Assembly (NCBI GenBank): GCA_028279315.1
Contig: JANQNZ010000057.1
Location: 1-35,272, forward strand
DNA: 35,272 bases
From: Rhodophyticola sp.
Lineage (GTDB): Bacteria; Pseudomonadota; Alphaproteobacteria; Rhodobacterales; Rhodobacteraceae
Reading direction: 5' to 3'
In this document: piece after piece, positions 16,813-26,785 of the stretch
Position numbering within the stretch: position 1 is the first letter of the stretch
Layout: every line of letters starts with the position of its first letter
The notes under the pieces: generated by a model
Seen by the model: only the letters and a program-made list of their open reading frames with translations
What the model was told of the DNA's origin: nothing
The model's database searches: none
Program-made: the position numbers and the translations under genes

Positions 16813-19122
16813 GTGGCTGAGGCAGCAGGCTCTGTACCAAGAGTGGCGGGTGGACCCGCGGGGTGGATTTCGGTCCTGATCCCGGCGGCGATCTTTGCTT
16901 ATCTCGTGCAATTTGTGCCCCGCGTTGGGTCGGGTGAGGTCATTCTCTGGGCCTATGACTGGGTGCCCGCGCTTGGCATCCGGCTGTCGATCTTGCTGGA
17001 CGGGCTGAGCCTGACCTTCGCGCTTCTGATCTCGGGCATTGGCGCGCTGGTCACGCTTTATTCCACGAGATATCTGGGTAATCACCCGGAATACCCGCGC
17101 TTTGTCCTTTACCTTTTGGCCTTTATGGCGGGCATGTTGGGCTTGGTTCTGGCCGATAATCTAATCGCGCTTTTCGTGTTTTGGGAGATCACAACGATCT
17201 CCTCCTATCTCCTGATCGGGTTCAATTCCGATGAGGAGAAATCGCGCCGCTCGGCCCTTCAAGCCCTGCTTCTGACAGGCACGGGGGGCCTCGCGCTGCT
17301 GGCGGGCATGATCATGCTGGGCAATGTGGCGGGGTCGTTTGAGTTAAGCGTGATCCTGACCCAAGGCGATCTGATCCGGGCGCATCCGCTTTACGTCCCG
17401 ATCGTGATCCTGTTCCTGGCGGGCGCCTTCACGAAGTCCGCGCAATTCCCGTTCCACTTCTGGCTGCCGAACGCGATGGCCGCGCCGACGCCGGTTTCGG
17501 CATATCTGCACTCGGCGACCATGGTGAAGGCCGGGGTGTTCCTGATGGCCCGGATGAACCCCGCGCTTGGCAGCACCGATCTGTGGTTCTGGGCGCTGGT
17601 CATTGCGGGCGGGTTCACCACTGTCTTCGCCTCCATCCTCGCGATCCGGCAGACCGATATCAAACAGGTCCTGGCCTACACGACCCTGATGGCGCTGGGC
17701 GCGCTGACGCTCTTCATCGGCGCAGGCACGGCGGATGCGATCAAGGCGATGATGCTCTTCCTTGTGGTCCACTCGCTCTACAAAGCCGCGCTCTTCTTGA
17801 TGATCGGGATTGTCGATCATGAGACCGGCACGCGGGAGGCGCCGATCCTGCGCGGCCTGGGCCGGAAGATGCCGATCACCTTCTTGGGCGGCGCGCTCGC
17901 CGCGATCTCTATGGCCGGCATTCCGCCCTTCTTCGGCTTCATCGGCAAAGAGTTCCTCTACAAGGCAGGCTTGGAGATGGAAGTGGCGATGATCTGGATC
18001 ACCGGCACGATCTTCGCGGCCTCGGTCCTGATGTTCGCCGCGGCGGGAATCGCGGTCTTGCGCCCCTTCACCGGGCCTTTGGCCGAGACCCCGAAACCAC
18101 CCCATGAAGGGCCCTGGCCCATGTGGATCTGCCCGCTGATCCTCGGCGTCCTTTCGCTCGGCTTTGGGCTCTTCCCCGACTATGCCGAGACCTGGCTGAT
18201 CGCACCCGGAACCTGGGCGGTGTACGGCGATTACAGCTATGAGGTCGACATTTACCTGTTTGAAGAGGTGAACGCGGCCTTCATCCTGTCGCTCATCACC
18301 TTCGCGGTGGGCGCTTTTGTCTACGCCTTCCACCGCCCGCTTCGCGACTGGCTGGGCCGGGTCTTTGCGGCTAACCCGATCAAGTTCGACCCGGGCTGGG
18401 ACCAGGTCCTCGACGGGCTGAAAGCGCTGGCCCATTGGCAGACCCGGCATCTGCAATCGGGGGTCTTGCAGCGCTATCTCTTCACGATTTTCGCGACCTT
18501 GGGCGTCCTCGCCGCCTTCACCATCTGGTCGCGCGAGGCGTTGGCCTTCCAACTGGATCTGGCCGAGGAGCTGGACGGGCTTCTCTTCAAGCACTGGGCC
18601 GTCCTGCTTTTCATCACCGCCGGCGCGCTTCTGACTGCGCTCACGTCCAGCCGGATGACGGCCATTGCCTCCCTCGGCGTTGTCGGCATCGGTGTGGCGC
18701 TGATCTTCATCATGTTCTCCGCGCCCGATGTGGCGATCACGCAGCTTCTGGTCGAGACGCTGGTTGTTGTCTTGGTCGCGGTCGCCATGCTGAAACTACC
18801 GCATCTGGAAATCCGTGAGGGCCATCGCGATTGGCGTCCCTGGCACGCGGCGGTGTCGGTGCTGGTGGGGGTTGTCTCAACCCTGATCCTGATTGCGGTT
18901 CTGCAAGGCGATATCGACAGGCGCCTGACAGATTACTTCGAGATGGCAAGCTGGCCCGAAGCCTATGGGCGCAACATCGTCAACGTGATCCTGGTCGATT
19001 TCCGCGCGCTCGACACATTTGGCGAGATCGCGGTGGTCGTGATCGCGGCGCTCGCGGCCTACGCGCTGCTGCGCGGCACCCATTATGCGCGGCGCAAAGC
19101 GCCCGAGGAGGATGAGGCATGA
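16813..19122 (+). CDS. mrpA: Mrp-type Na+(monovalent cation)/H+ antiporter subunit A
   Basis: 769 aa; [52 protein letters not shown]-terminal MbhD/MbhE-like region; GTG start. Confidence 0.95.
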   Translation: MAEAAGSVPRVAGGPAGWISVLIPAAIFAYLVQFVPRVGSGEVILWAYDWVPALGIRLSILLDGLSLTFALLISGIGALVTLYSTRYLGNHPEYPRFVLYLLAFMAGMLGLVLADNLIALFVFWEITTISSYLLIGFNSDEEKSRRSALQALLLTGTGGLALLAGMIMLGNVAGSFELSVILTQGDLIRAHPLYVPIVILFLAGAFTKSAQFPFHFWLPNAMAAPTPVSAYLHSATMVKAGVFLMARMNPALGSTDLWFWALVIAGGFTTVFASILAIRQTDIKQVLAYTTLMALGALTLFIGAGTADAIKAMMLFLVVHSLYKAALFLMIGIVDHETGTREAPILRGLGRKMPITFLGGALAAISMAGIPPFFGFIGKEFLYKAGLEMEVAMIWITGTIFAASVLMFAAAGIAVLRPFTGPLAETPKPPHEGPWPMWICPLILGVLSLGFGLFPDYAETWLIAPGTWAVYGDYSYEVDIYLFEEVNAAFILSLITFAVGAFVYAFHRPLRDWLGRVFAANPIKFDPGWDQVLDGLKALAHWQTRHLQSGVLQRYLFTIFATLGVLAAFTIWSREALAFQLDLAEELDGLLFKHWAVLLFITAGALLTALTSSRMTAIASLGVVGIGVALIFIMFSAPDVAITQLLVETLVVVLVAVAMLKLPHLEIREGHRDWRPWHAAVSVLVGVVSTLILIAVLQGDIDRRLTDYFEMASWPEAYGRNIVNVILVDFRALDTFGEIAVVVIAALAAYALLRGTHYARRKAPEEDEA

Positions 19123-19541
19123 TGAACTCGCTGATCCTGAACGCCGCCACGCGGCTTTTGGTGGCGCTGCTGCTGCTCTTCTCGATCTATATGCTGCTGC
19201 GCGGCCATAACCTGCCCGGCGGGGGCTTCATCGGCGGGTTGGTGGGCGCCACGGGTTTTGTGCTTTACGCCATTGCCCATGGTTGCGGCGCGACCCGCGC
19301 GGCACTGCGGGTTGAGCCGCAGGCAATTGCCATGGTGGGCCTTGGCATCGCGCTCGCCGCAGGTGTCTTCGCAGCCTTTTTCGGTGATGCTCTTTTCACC
19401 GGCCAATGGCTTTTCATCGGCGCGACGGAGGAGGATTACGGCCTGCCGCTCTCCTCGGTCCTGGTCTTTGATATCGGCGTCTATCTGGTGGTCTTCGGGT
19501 CGATCCTGACCATCGTGCTGGCCCTGGAAGAGGAGGTCTGA
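19119..19541 (+). CDS. mrpB: Mrp antiporter subunit B
   Basis: 140 aa; [40 protein letters not shown] overlap with mrpA. Confidence 0.95.
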   Translation: MMNSLILNAATRLLVALLLLFSIYMLLRGHNLPGGGFIGGLVGATGFVLYAIAHGCGATRAALRVEPQAIAMVGLGIALAAGVFAAFFGDALFTGQWLFIGATEEDYGLPLSSVLVFDIGVYLVVFGSILTIVLALEEEV

Positions 19542-19548
19542 CGCGCCC

Positions 19549-19911
19549 ATGGAACTCCTCATCTCCATCATGGTTGGCGTGATGTTCGCCACCGGCACCT
19601 ATCTGATGCTGGCGCGCAATGTGCTGCGGTTTATCTTCGGGCTGATCCTGATCTCAAACGCCGCCAACTTGGTGATCTTCGTCGCCGGGCGTCTGACCGC
19701 GGAAAGCCCGCCGCTGATCCCCGATGGCGCCGATTTCCCGGCAGAGGTGGTGGCCAACGCGTTGCCGCAAGCGCTCGTTCTGACGGCGATTGTGATTGGC
19801 TTCGGCCTGTTCGCCTTCGCGCTGACGCTGGTCTATCGCGGCTATCAGTCCATGGGCACGCTCATGAGCGACCAAATGCGCCTGGCTGAGCCCCGGGAGG
19901 AGGATCAATGA
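19549..19911 (+). CDS. mrpC: Mrp antiporter subunit C (NuoK-like)
   Basis: 120 aa; LISIMVGVMFATGTYLMLARNVLRFIFGLILISNAANLVIF; PQALVLTAIVIGF. Confidence 0.95.
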   Translation: MELLISIMVGVMFATGTYLMLARNVLRFIFGLILISNAANLVIFVAGRLTAESPPLIPDGADFPAEVVANALPQALVLTAIVIGFGLFAFALTLVYRGYQSMGTLMSDQMRLAEPREEDQ

Positions 19912-21446
19912 GCTGGCTTCTGGCCGCGCCGCTGGTCATCCCATTTGCCACGGCGGTCCTGGCGTTCTTGTTCCGAAACGGGCCGGAGGGCCGGTGGATT
20001 TCCGTCATCGGGTCCGCTGCTTTGCTTGTGGCCTCCGGCCTCTTGATGCAGGCGGTTCTGGCTGAGGGCGTGGTCGCCGGCCAAATGGGTAATTGGCCCG
20101 CGCCGTTCGGGATCACGCTGGTCGCGGACCTTTTGAGCGCGGTCATGGTGGTGATCACCGGGATCACCGGGCTCGCGGTTGCCATCTACGCGCTTGCCGA
20201 TATCGAAGAGCGGCTGGAGAAACTTGGTTATCACGCGCTCTTCCAGGTGCTGCTGGCCGGCGTCTGCGGCGCCTTTCTGACGGGCGATCTCTTCAATCTT
20301 TATGTCTGGTTCGAGGTGATGCTGATCGCCTCTTTCGGTCTTTTGATCCTGGGCGGTCGGCGTCAGCAGCTGGATGGCGGGATCAAATATGTGACCATCA
20401 ACCTGGTCTCGACGATCCTGTTTCTGGGCGGGATTGGCCTGCTTTACGGGAAGACCGGCACGCTGAACCTGGCCGATCTGCATCTGGCGGTGCAGGAGGT
20501 GGACAATCAGGGCCTGCTGACCGTTGTGGCGGTGATGTTCATGGTGGCCTTCGGCGTGAAAGCGGCGGTCTTCCCGCTTTTCTTCTGGCTCCCTGCCTCT
20601 TACCACACGCCATCCGTTGCGGTTTCTGCGATTTTTGCCGGGCTTCTGACCAAGGTGGGGGTCTATGCGCTGATCCGGATGTTCACCTTGGTTTTCACGG
20701 GTGATGTGGACTACACCCACACAATCCTCCTTTGGATCGCGGGCTTCACCATGATCACCGGCGTTCTGGGCGCGGCCGCGATGAATGATTTCCGGCGTAT
20801 TCTGAGTTTCCATATCGTCAGCCAGATCGGCTATATGATCCTGGGCCTGGCACTTTACACCCCGCTCGCCATCGTCGGCGCGGTCTTCTACCTCGTCCAC
20901 CATATCATCGTGAAAGCGAACCTCTTCCTGGTGGCCGGCGTCGCCCGCCGCATCGCAGGCTCGACGGAGTTGAGCGCCATTGGCGGGCTTTATAAAACCG
21001 CGCCGGTCCTGGGCCTTCTCTTCCTGATCCCGGCTTTCTCGCTGGCGGGCTTCCCCCCGCTCTCGGGTTTCTGGGCGAAGTACATCCTGGTCAAGGCGAG
21101 CCTCGATCTGGAGATGTGGATCATCGCCGCGGTCGCATTGGTGGTCGGGCTTCTCACGATCTACTCGATGACAAAGATCTGGGGCAGCGCCTTCTGGAAA
21201 CCGCACCCGGCGGGGATGGAGCCAAAGCTGGGCAGCCTGACAACCCGCGACCGGACGGCACTAATCCTACCGATTGCCTCCCTTGCGGTTCTGACCTGCA
21301 TCATCGGCCTTTACCCCGAACCCTTCGTGCAATTCGCCGAACGCGCGGCGGAGCAGCTTCTGAACCCAACCGACTACGTGGCGACGGTGCTGGGCACTCA
21401 GGCCGGGGCGGCGGAGGGTCTGGCCTATTTGGAGGGCGGGTCATGA
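19908..21446 (+). CDS. mrpD: Mrp antiporter subunit D
   Basis: 512 aa; LLILGGRRQQLDGGIKYVTINLVST, FPLFFWLPASYHTPSVAVSAIFAGLLTKVGVYALIR. Confidence 0.95.
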   Translation: MSWLLAAPLVIPFATAVLAFLFRNGPEGRWISVIGSAALLVASGLLMQAVLAEGVVAGQMGNWPAPFGITLVADLLSAVMVVITGITGLAVAIYALADIEERLEKLGYHALFQVLLAGVCGAFLTGDLFNLYVWFEVMLIASFGLLILGGRRQQLDGGIKYVTINLVSTILFLGGIGLLYGKTGTLNLADLHLAVQEVDNQGLLTVVAVMFMVAFGVKAAVFPLFFWLPASYHTPSVAVSAIFAGLLTKVGVYALIRMFTLVFTGDVDYTHTILLWIAGFTMITGVLGAAAMNDFRRILSFHIVSQIGYMILGLALYTPLAIVGAVFYLVHHIIVKANLFLVAGVARRIAGSTELSAIGGLYKTAPVLGLLFLIPAFSLAGFPPLSGFWAKYILVKASLDLEMWIIAAVALVVGLLTIYSMTKIWGSAFWKPHPAGMEPKLGSLTTRDRTALILPIASLAVLTCIIGLYPEPFVQFAERAAEQLLNPTDYVATVLGTQAGAAEGLAYLEGGS

Positions 21447-21919
21447 ACCTTTTCACGCTCAATATCGCGCTCGCCATCGCCTGGGCGGCGCTGACCGGGA
21501 GTTTCACGCTCTCAGGCCTTGCCGTCGGATTCGGCATCGGCTCAGGCGCGCTTTATCTGGCCAAGCCGCTTTTCCCAGGCTCTGACCGGTATTTCCTGCG
21601 TGTCTGGCGTTGGATCAAACTGATCACGCTCTTCCTCTACGAATTGGTTGTCAGTTCGATCCAGGTGGTCTGGGACGTGCTGACCCCCACGCAACTCTCG
21701 AAACCCGGCATCATCGCCATGCCGCTTGATGCGAAGGGGGAGATGGAGGTGCTGCTGGTCACCAACCTGATCTCACTCACCCCCGGGACACTCAGCCTGG
21801 ATGTGAATGAAGCGAGCGACACGCTTTATATCCACGCCATGTTTGCCGATGACCCGGACGCGATCCGAAAGCAGTTGAAGGAAGGGATGGAGCGCTGGGT
21901 GATTGAGGCGATGGAGTAA
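21443..21919 (+). CDS. mrpE: Mrp antiporter subunit E
   Basis: MNLFTLNIALAIAWAALTGSFTLSGLAVGFGIG...LVTNLISLTPGTLSLDV; ATGA overlap with mrpD. Confidence 0.93.
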   Translation: MNLFTLNIALAIAWAALTGSFTLSGLAVGFGIGSGALYLAKPLFPGSDRYFLRVWRWIKLITLFLYELVVSSIQVVWDVLTPTQLSKPGIIAMPLDAKGEMEVLLVTNLISLTPGTLSLDVNEASDTLYIHAMFADDPDAIRKQLKEGMERWVIEAME

Positions 21920-21924
21920 GGCTC

Positions 21925-22236
21925 ATGGATATTCTGGACACAGCCATCAACATCTCTTTCGTTCTGGTCAGCTTGGGCGTTGTCTTCGCCTTTGTGCGTC
22001 TGATCAAGGGCCCAAGCCTGCCCGACCGGGTGGTGGCGCTCGACATGATGACGGTGCTGATCGTCGCCTTCTGCGGTCTTTTCGCGCTCCTCTCACGCGA
22101 GACGGCGTTTCTGGACGTGGCAATTGTGATGGCGCTGGTTGGGTTCTTGGCCACAGTTGCGCTGGCCCGGTTTGTGGAGCGGCGCGATGCGCGGATCGTC
22201 AATCGGGATACCCATGATGCGGAGGACGCGAAATGA
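21925..22236 (+). CDS. mrpF: Mrp antiporter subunit F
   Basis: 103 aa; VRLIKGPSLPDRVVALDMMTVLIVAF, ETAFLDVAIVMALVGFLATVALARFVE. Confidence 0.94.
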   Translation: MDILDTAINISFVLVSLGVVFAFVRLIKGPSLPDRVVALDMMTVLIVAFCGLFALLSRETAFLDVAIVMALVGFLATVALARFVERRDARIVNRDTHDAEDAK

Positions 22237-22568
22237 TCGGCGAGATCGCGCTGTCCGTTGTCGTCCTTCTGGGCGGGTTCTTCTGCTTTGTGGCGGGTCT
22301 TGGCGTTTTGCGCCTGCCCGATGTGCTGGTCCGGATGCATGCCTCGACCAAGGCGGGGACGCTTGGCAGCGGGCTGATCCTGATTGCGGTCGCGTTCCTC
22401 TTTGCCGATCTCGCGACAGTGACGCGTGCTGTTCTGACCATCGTCTTTCTTCTGATCACGGCACCGGTGGCGGCTCATATGATCGGGCGCGCGGCGTTCC
22501 GGTCGGGGGTGCCGACATGGAACACGAAGATCGAGGATGGGGTGGAGGAGAACCTCCGGCGGCGATAG
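22233..22568 (+). CDS. mrpG: Mrp antiporter subunit G
   Basis: 111 aa; GLGVLRLPDVLVRMHASTKAGTLGSGLILIAVAF, TAPVAAHMIGRAAF. Confidence 0.94.
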   Translation: MIGEIALSVVVLLGGFFCFVAGLGVLRLPDVLVRMHASTKAGTLGSGLILIAVAFLFADLATVTRAVLTIVFLLITAPVAAHMIGRAAFRSGVPTWNTKIEDGVEENLRRR

Positions 22569-22593
22569 GGACCTGACGCGGTTGATACCCAAA

Positions 22594-22657
22594 CGTAGAC
22601 CGGGCCTCGGCCCGGGATGACAATCGGTGGGTCCACCGGGCCAAGGCCCGGTCTACG
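22594..22657. terminator. Long inverted repeat between convergent mrpG and phosphatase genes
   Basis: CGTAGACCGGGCCT (22594-22607) / AGGCCCGGTCTACG (22644-22657), 14-bp arms, with internal CGGGCC-TC-GGCCCG. Confidence 0.6.
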
Positions 22658-22662
22658 GTCGA

Positions 22663-23454
22663 TCAAGTCTGCAAAAACCGGTGATTTCCATCAGGGCGTA
22701 GCGCGCAGGCCGTTAACCGCCCGGTTGTCCAAGCCTCGGTATCGATGGCGATGCGGCCATCCCTGAGCGCCGGCTCCTCCACCGGTTGATGCCCATGGGC
22801 CACCCAAACGCCGTCCGGGCGCGGGCCGATATCGAACTCTGGATGCCCCCAAAGCAGTGTGCGCGCTGATTGATCGGTCATCGCGTGATGGGGATCGGCA
22901 CCCGCGTGGACGACCCAAAGATTGCCGGAGGACCAAGACAACGGCAGCGCTTGCAACCAGGCGTGACGCTCTTCCGTCAGGTTTGATTTCAGCAGCGCCG
23001 CTAGTTCGATCAGCGTGTCTGGGCCGGGCGCTTTTGGCAGCTCTGCCGCTGGCAAGCCATAGCTGATTAGCGTTGGACGCGCCCCCGACCGCAGCCAGCG
23101 GGGTCCTCGGATCACCGGATCGGCTAGGAAGTCGAGCAGCATCCGTTCGTGATCACCCATTAGGCAGGTGACGTTCTGCGGCAATTCGGTGGTCAGGTCG
23201 GCGAGGCGGTCAAGAACGCCCGCGCTGTCCGGGCCGAAATCTACATAATCGCCCACGAAAACCAGATGTGGGTTCTGCGCCTTGGTCTCCCCGATATCGC
23301 GATCGATCTCCTCCAAGATCTGCTCCAGAAGGTCCGCCCGCCCGTGCAGATCGCCCACGACATAGACCGCGCGGCCCGGCATTGGGCGGTCGGGCGGCCG
23401 TTCAGCGCTTGGCGCGGGGGCGCTGCGGGATAGGAGGTTGCGCAAGCGTCTCAT
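22663..23454 (-). CDS. Metallophosphatase, serine/threonine protein phosphatase-like
   Basis: VYVVGDLHGRADLLEQILEEI, LVFVGDYVDFGPDSAGVLDRL, CLMGDHERMLLDFL, WVVHAGADP. Start set at MRRLRNLLSRS (23454). Confidence 0.9.
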   Translation of the reverse strand: MRRLRNLLSRSAPAPSAERPPDRPMPGRAVYVVGDLHGRADLLEQILEEIDRDIGETKAQNPHLVFVGDYVDFGPDSAGVLDRLADLTTELPQNVTCLMGDHERMLLDFLADPVIRGPRWLRSGARPTLISYGLPAAELPKAPGPDTLIELAALLKSNLTEERHAWLQALPLSWSSGNLWVVHAGADPHHAMTDQSARTLLWGHPEFDIGPRPDGVWVAHGHQPVEEPALRDGRIAIDTEAWTTGRLTACALRPDGNHRFLQT

Positions 23455-23512
23455 GGGCTTTGAGGTGCGCCTTCGGCGCGGCTTTGACAAGAGGGCTTGC
23501 GACGCCCCGTGT

Positions 23513-26041
23513 CTACTCTCTTGCGCGCAAGACCCGCGCCGGACGTGCCGCCAAGGGGCGGAGTGCGAAGAGAAGCCCGGCCAGAAGCGTGGCAAGCGCA
23601 CCCCCAAGGATGATCGCGAGCGCCGAGACCGGCTCAAACGCATAGCTTGTGTCCATCACAAACCGCATCACGCCCCATCCGCCCAACGCGCCTGCCAGGA
23701 TCGCCACAGCCCCCGCCGCCGCGCCCAGAAGTGCTGAGCGGAGCGCGAAGCTGAGGAGGATGCGGCCCCGGACCGCGCCCAATGTCTTCAGAACGGCGGC
23801 CTCAAACACCCGGCCCCGCTCCCCCGCTGCGGCCGCGCCGATCAAGACCATAAATCCGGTCAGAAGTGTGGCGCCTGCGCCGTAAGAAGTGGCGGCGGCC
23901 AGGCCCGAAAGCGCCTCGGACACTTGCGCGATGGCGTCCCGCACCCGGATCGCGGTGATGTTGGGGGCGGCACCGGCCACATCACGCAGGATCGCGGCCT
24001 CGGCCTCTTCCTCGGCATAGACGGTGGCGATGAAGGTGTGCGGCGCTCCGGCAAGGGCGTTTTCCGACATGGTCAGGATGAAGCCGATCCCGGCATTCTC
24101 AAACCTGACCTCACGCAGCGCCGCGATCTCGGCGGTGATGTCACGGCCAAGGATATTGACCGTGATCTCATCGCCCACGGTCAGGCCCATCTCCAGCGCC
24201 TCTTCCGCGGCGAAGGCGACAAGCGGCGGGCCGGTGTAGTCGTCTGGCCACCAGGCGCCCGCCACAATCTCTTCGGGCGGCGGCGCTTCCGTCAGATAGG
24301 TCACGCCTCGGTCACCGGATAGGACCCAGTGATCACCCGCAACTTCGCGCGCGGGCGCGCCATTGATCCGGGTGATGATGCCGCGCAGCATCGGCGCCGT
24401 GTCAACGCGCGAGACGGCGTCGTCGCCTTCCACCCGTTCCAGGAAGCCGGGAAGCTGATCGTTTTGGATATCGACGAAGAAGTAGGAGGGGGCGACATCG
24501 GGCAGGTCGCGCTCGATGGCGGCGCGGAAATTGGAGTCGATTTGCCCAACTGTGGCCAGCACCGTGAGGCCGAGGCCAAGGGAGAGAACCACACTCGCGG
24601 CCTCGGACCCTGGGCCGCCGACCGACCCTAGCGCCATCCGAAGCGCGGTTTTACCCCGAAGCGATCTGGCCCGGGCTAGGCGGCGCGAGAGGCTGCGGAT
24701 GCCGCGCGCCGACAGCGCCAGAAGCGCCAGGGATCCAAAAATGCCGCCCGCCGTGCCAAGCGCCAATTGCGGTGTGCCGGAGAAGAAGACGGCGGTGCTG
24801 ATCAGGGCGGCTGCCAGCCCCAAGATGAGCAGAAGGAAAACCGGCCGCGGCCAGGCGCGGATGGGGCCGGAGGCGTCGCGGAAGAGCGCCGCCGCCCGGA
24901 CTTGTTCGGTGCGGGCCAGGGGCCAAAGCGTGAAGATGAGCGCGGTTAGCGCGCCATAAAGTGCGGCCTCGGCAAGGGGGCCGGGGTAGAGTCCGAACGC
25001 CACCGGCACCGGCAATTGTGCTTCGATCAAAGGGAAAAGGGCCAATGGCAGGAGCGCGCCGAGGGCGAGGCCGAGTGCAATCGCAATGATCGTCAACAGC
25101 CCCACCTGCAGAAAATAGGCGGCGAAGATCACACGCGCCTCAGCGCCAAGCGTCTTCAAGGTGGCAATCGTGGCGATCTTGCCATCGAGATAGGCCTGCA
25201 CCGCCGCCGAAACGCCGACACCGCCGACAGCCAGCCCCGCCAAGCCGACCAGAACCAGAAACGCCCCGATCCGCTGCACGAACTCCTGAATGCCCGGCGC
25301 GCCATTCCGCGCATCGCGCCAGCGGAGGCCGGTCTCGCCAAACTCTGCCTCCGCCGTCCGTTCCAACGCCGCGAGATCGGCATTTGGTGGCAGGCGCAAT
25401 CGGTATTGGCTGTCATAAAGCGTGCCTGGTTGCAGGAGGCCCGAATTGGCAAGCCCGTCCAGAGTGACGATGCTGCGCGGACCAAGGCCAAACCCACCTG
25501 CCGCGCCATCGGGCTCGCTCTCCATAATCGCTGTCAGGCGGAACTCTTGCGTGCCAAGCCGAAACGTGTCGCCGGGGGTGAGCGCCAAACGATCCACCAA
25601 GACGCGCTGCATCACGCCGCCGGGCAACCCGTCCTGGACTGCCAGCGCCTCTGAAAGCGGCATCGGTGGGTCCAGCACCACCTCCCCATAAAGTGGATAG
25701 GCCTCATCAACCCCGCGGACCTGGGTCAGACCGCGTTCAGGCCCGTCCGCCCGATCGATCACGGCCATGGATCGGAAATCGACGGTCTCGGAAATGGCGG
25801 CTGCGTTCTCCTCCATCCACGCGCGCTCCGCCTCGGATGCGAACCGGTAGGTGAAACTCATCTCCGCATCGCCGCCGAGGATGACGGCCCCTTCGCGCGC
25901 CAACCCTGCTTCGATAGAGACGCGGACAGAACCCACAGCGGCAATGGCCGCAACCCCAAGGGCTAGACAGGCAAGAAAGATACGGAACCCTTTCAGCCCG
26001 CCCCGCAACTCCCGCCGCGCGATCCGGACCGCAATGCTCAT
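23513..26041 (-). CDS. ABC transporter permease, FtsX-like (YbbP type)
   Basis: 842 aa; MSIAVRIARRELRGGLKGFRIFLACLALGVAAIAAVGSV; repeated FtsX-like TM blocks. Confidence 0.92.
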   Translation of the reverse strand: MSIAVRIARRELRGGLKGFRIFLACLALGVAAIAAVGSVRVSIEAGLAREGAVILGGDAEMSFTYRFASEAERAWMEENAAAISETVDFRSMAVIDRADGPERGLTQVRGVDEAYPLYGEVVLDPPMPLSEALAVQDGLPGGVMQRVLVDRLALTPGDTFRLGTQEFRLTAIMESEPDGAAGGFGLGPRSIVTLDGLANSGLLQPGTLYDSQYRLRLPPNADLAALERTAEAEFGETGLRWRDARNGAPGIQEFVQRIGAFLVLVGLAGLAVGGVGVSAAVQAYLDGKIATIATLKTLGAEARVIFAAYFLQVGLLTIIAIALGLALGALLPLALFPLIEAQLPVPVAFGLYPGPLAEAALYGALTALIFTLWPLARTEQVRAAALFRDASGPIRAWPRPVFLLLILGLAAALISTAVFFSGTPQLALGTAGGIFGSLALLALSARGIRSLSRRLARARSLRGKTALRMALGSVGGPGSEAASVVLSLGLGLTVLATVGQIDSNFRAAIERDLPDVAPSYFFVDIQNDQLPGFLERVEGDDAVSRVDTAPMLRGIITRINGAPAREVAGDHWVLSGDRGVTYLTEAPPPEEIVAGAWWPDDYTGPPLVAFAAEEALEMGLTVGDEITVNILGRDITAEIAALREVRFENAGIGFILTMSENALAGAPHTFIATVYAEEEAEAAILRDVAGAAPNITAIRVRDAIAQVSEALSGLAAATSYGAGATLLTGFMVLIGAAAAGERGRVFEAAVLKTLGAVRGRILLSFALRSALLGAAAGAVAILAGALGGWGVMRFVMDTSYAFEPVSALAIILGGALATLLAGLLFALRPLAARPARVLRARE

Positions 26042-26733
26042 TCGGCGGCGTCCCGGGTTGCCTCGGGCGCGATCCGTCCGTCACGCAGGCGGATCACGCG
26101 GTCACACCGGGCCGCCAGATCGGGGGCATGGGTGACCAGGACCAGCGTGGCACCGTGGCGGTCACGCAAGCCAAAAAGCAGGTCCATAATCGCCGCGCCA
26201 TTGGCTTCGTCCAGATTACCCGTGGGCTCATCGGCCAGAAGGATATCCGGCCGCGGCGCGGCGGCGCGGGCCAGCGCCACGCGCTGCTGCTCACCGCCCG
26301 ACAATTGGCTGGGATAGTGGTGCAGACGGTCGGCAAGGCCAACGGCGGACAGCTCCGTCTCTGCCCGATCGAATGCATCCTCGGCCCCCGCCAACTCCAG
26401 CGGCGTGGCGACGTTTTCCAAGGCCGTCATGGTCGGAATGAGGTGGAAGGATTGGAAGACGACCCCCATATGTTCCCGGCGAAAGCGGGCCAGCGCGTCT
26501 TCGTTCATTGCGGTCAGGTCGTGGCCCAGGGCCTTGACGGACCCGGATGTGGCCTGCTCCAACCCGCCCATGAGCATGAGGAGCGATGATTTGCCCGAGC
26601 CTGACGGCCCCACCAACCCCACGGTTTCGCCGCGCGCGATCTCAAGCGTGATGCCATGCAGGATTTCGACCCGCCCCGCATTGCCCTCAAGCGCCAGCTC
26701 TGCATCGGTGAGGGACAGGATCGGCTCGGCCAT
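26038..26733 (-). CDS. ABC transporter ATP-binding protein (YbbA/LolD-like)
   Basis: GPSGSGKSSLLMLMGGLE Walker A, LSGGEQQRVALARA signature, ILLADEPTGNLD Walker B; start MAEPILSLTD (26733). Confidence 0.95.
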   Translation of the reverse strand: MAEPILSLTDAELALEGNAGRVEILHGITLEIARGETVGLVGPSGSGKSSLLMLMGGLEQATSGSVKALGHDLTAMNEDALARFRREHMGVVFQSFHLIPTMTALENVATPLELAGAEDAFDRAETELSAVGLADRLHHYPSQLSGGEQQRVALARAAAPRPDILLADEPTGNLDEANGAAIMDLLFGLRDRHGATLVLVTHAPDLAARCDRVIRLRDGRIAPEATRDAAE

Positions 26734-26785
26734 GACTAAACGCCTTAGTTCACTTCGTTCCCTCGCATATGGGGCTTGCGGGGGG

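Noticed and set aside
17344-18594. 416-aa minus-strand ORF (and 19905..21206, 433 aa)
   Set aside because: Shadow ORFs opposite mrpA and mrpD, dominated by D/R/E/Q/H from antisense hydrophobic codons.
23513-26733. Antimicrobial-peptide exporter or novel defence system
   Set aside because: FtsX-like permease + LolD-like ATPase + divergent TesA-like esterase is the ordinary ybbP-ybbA-tesA arrangement.
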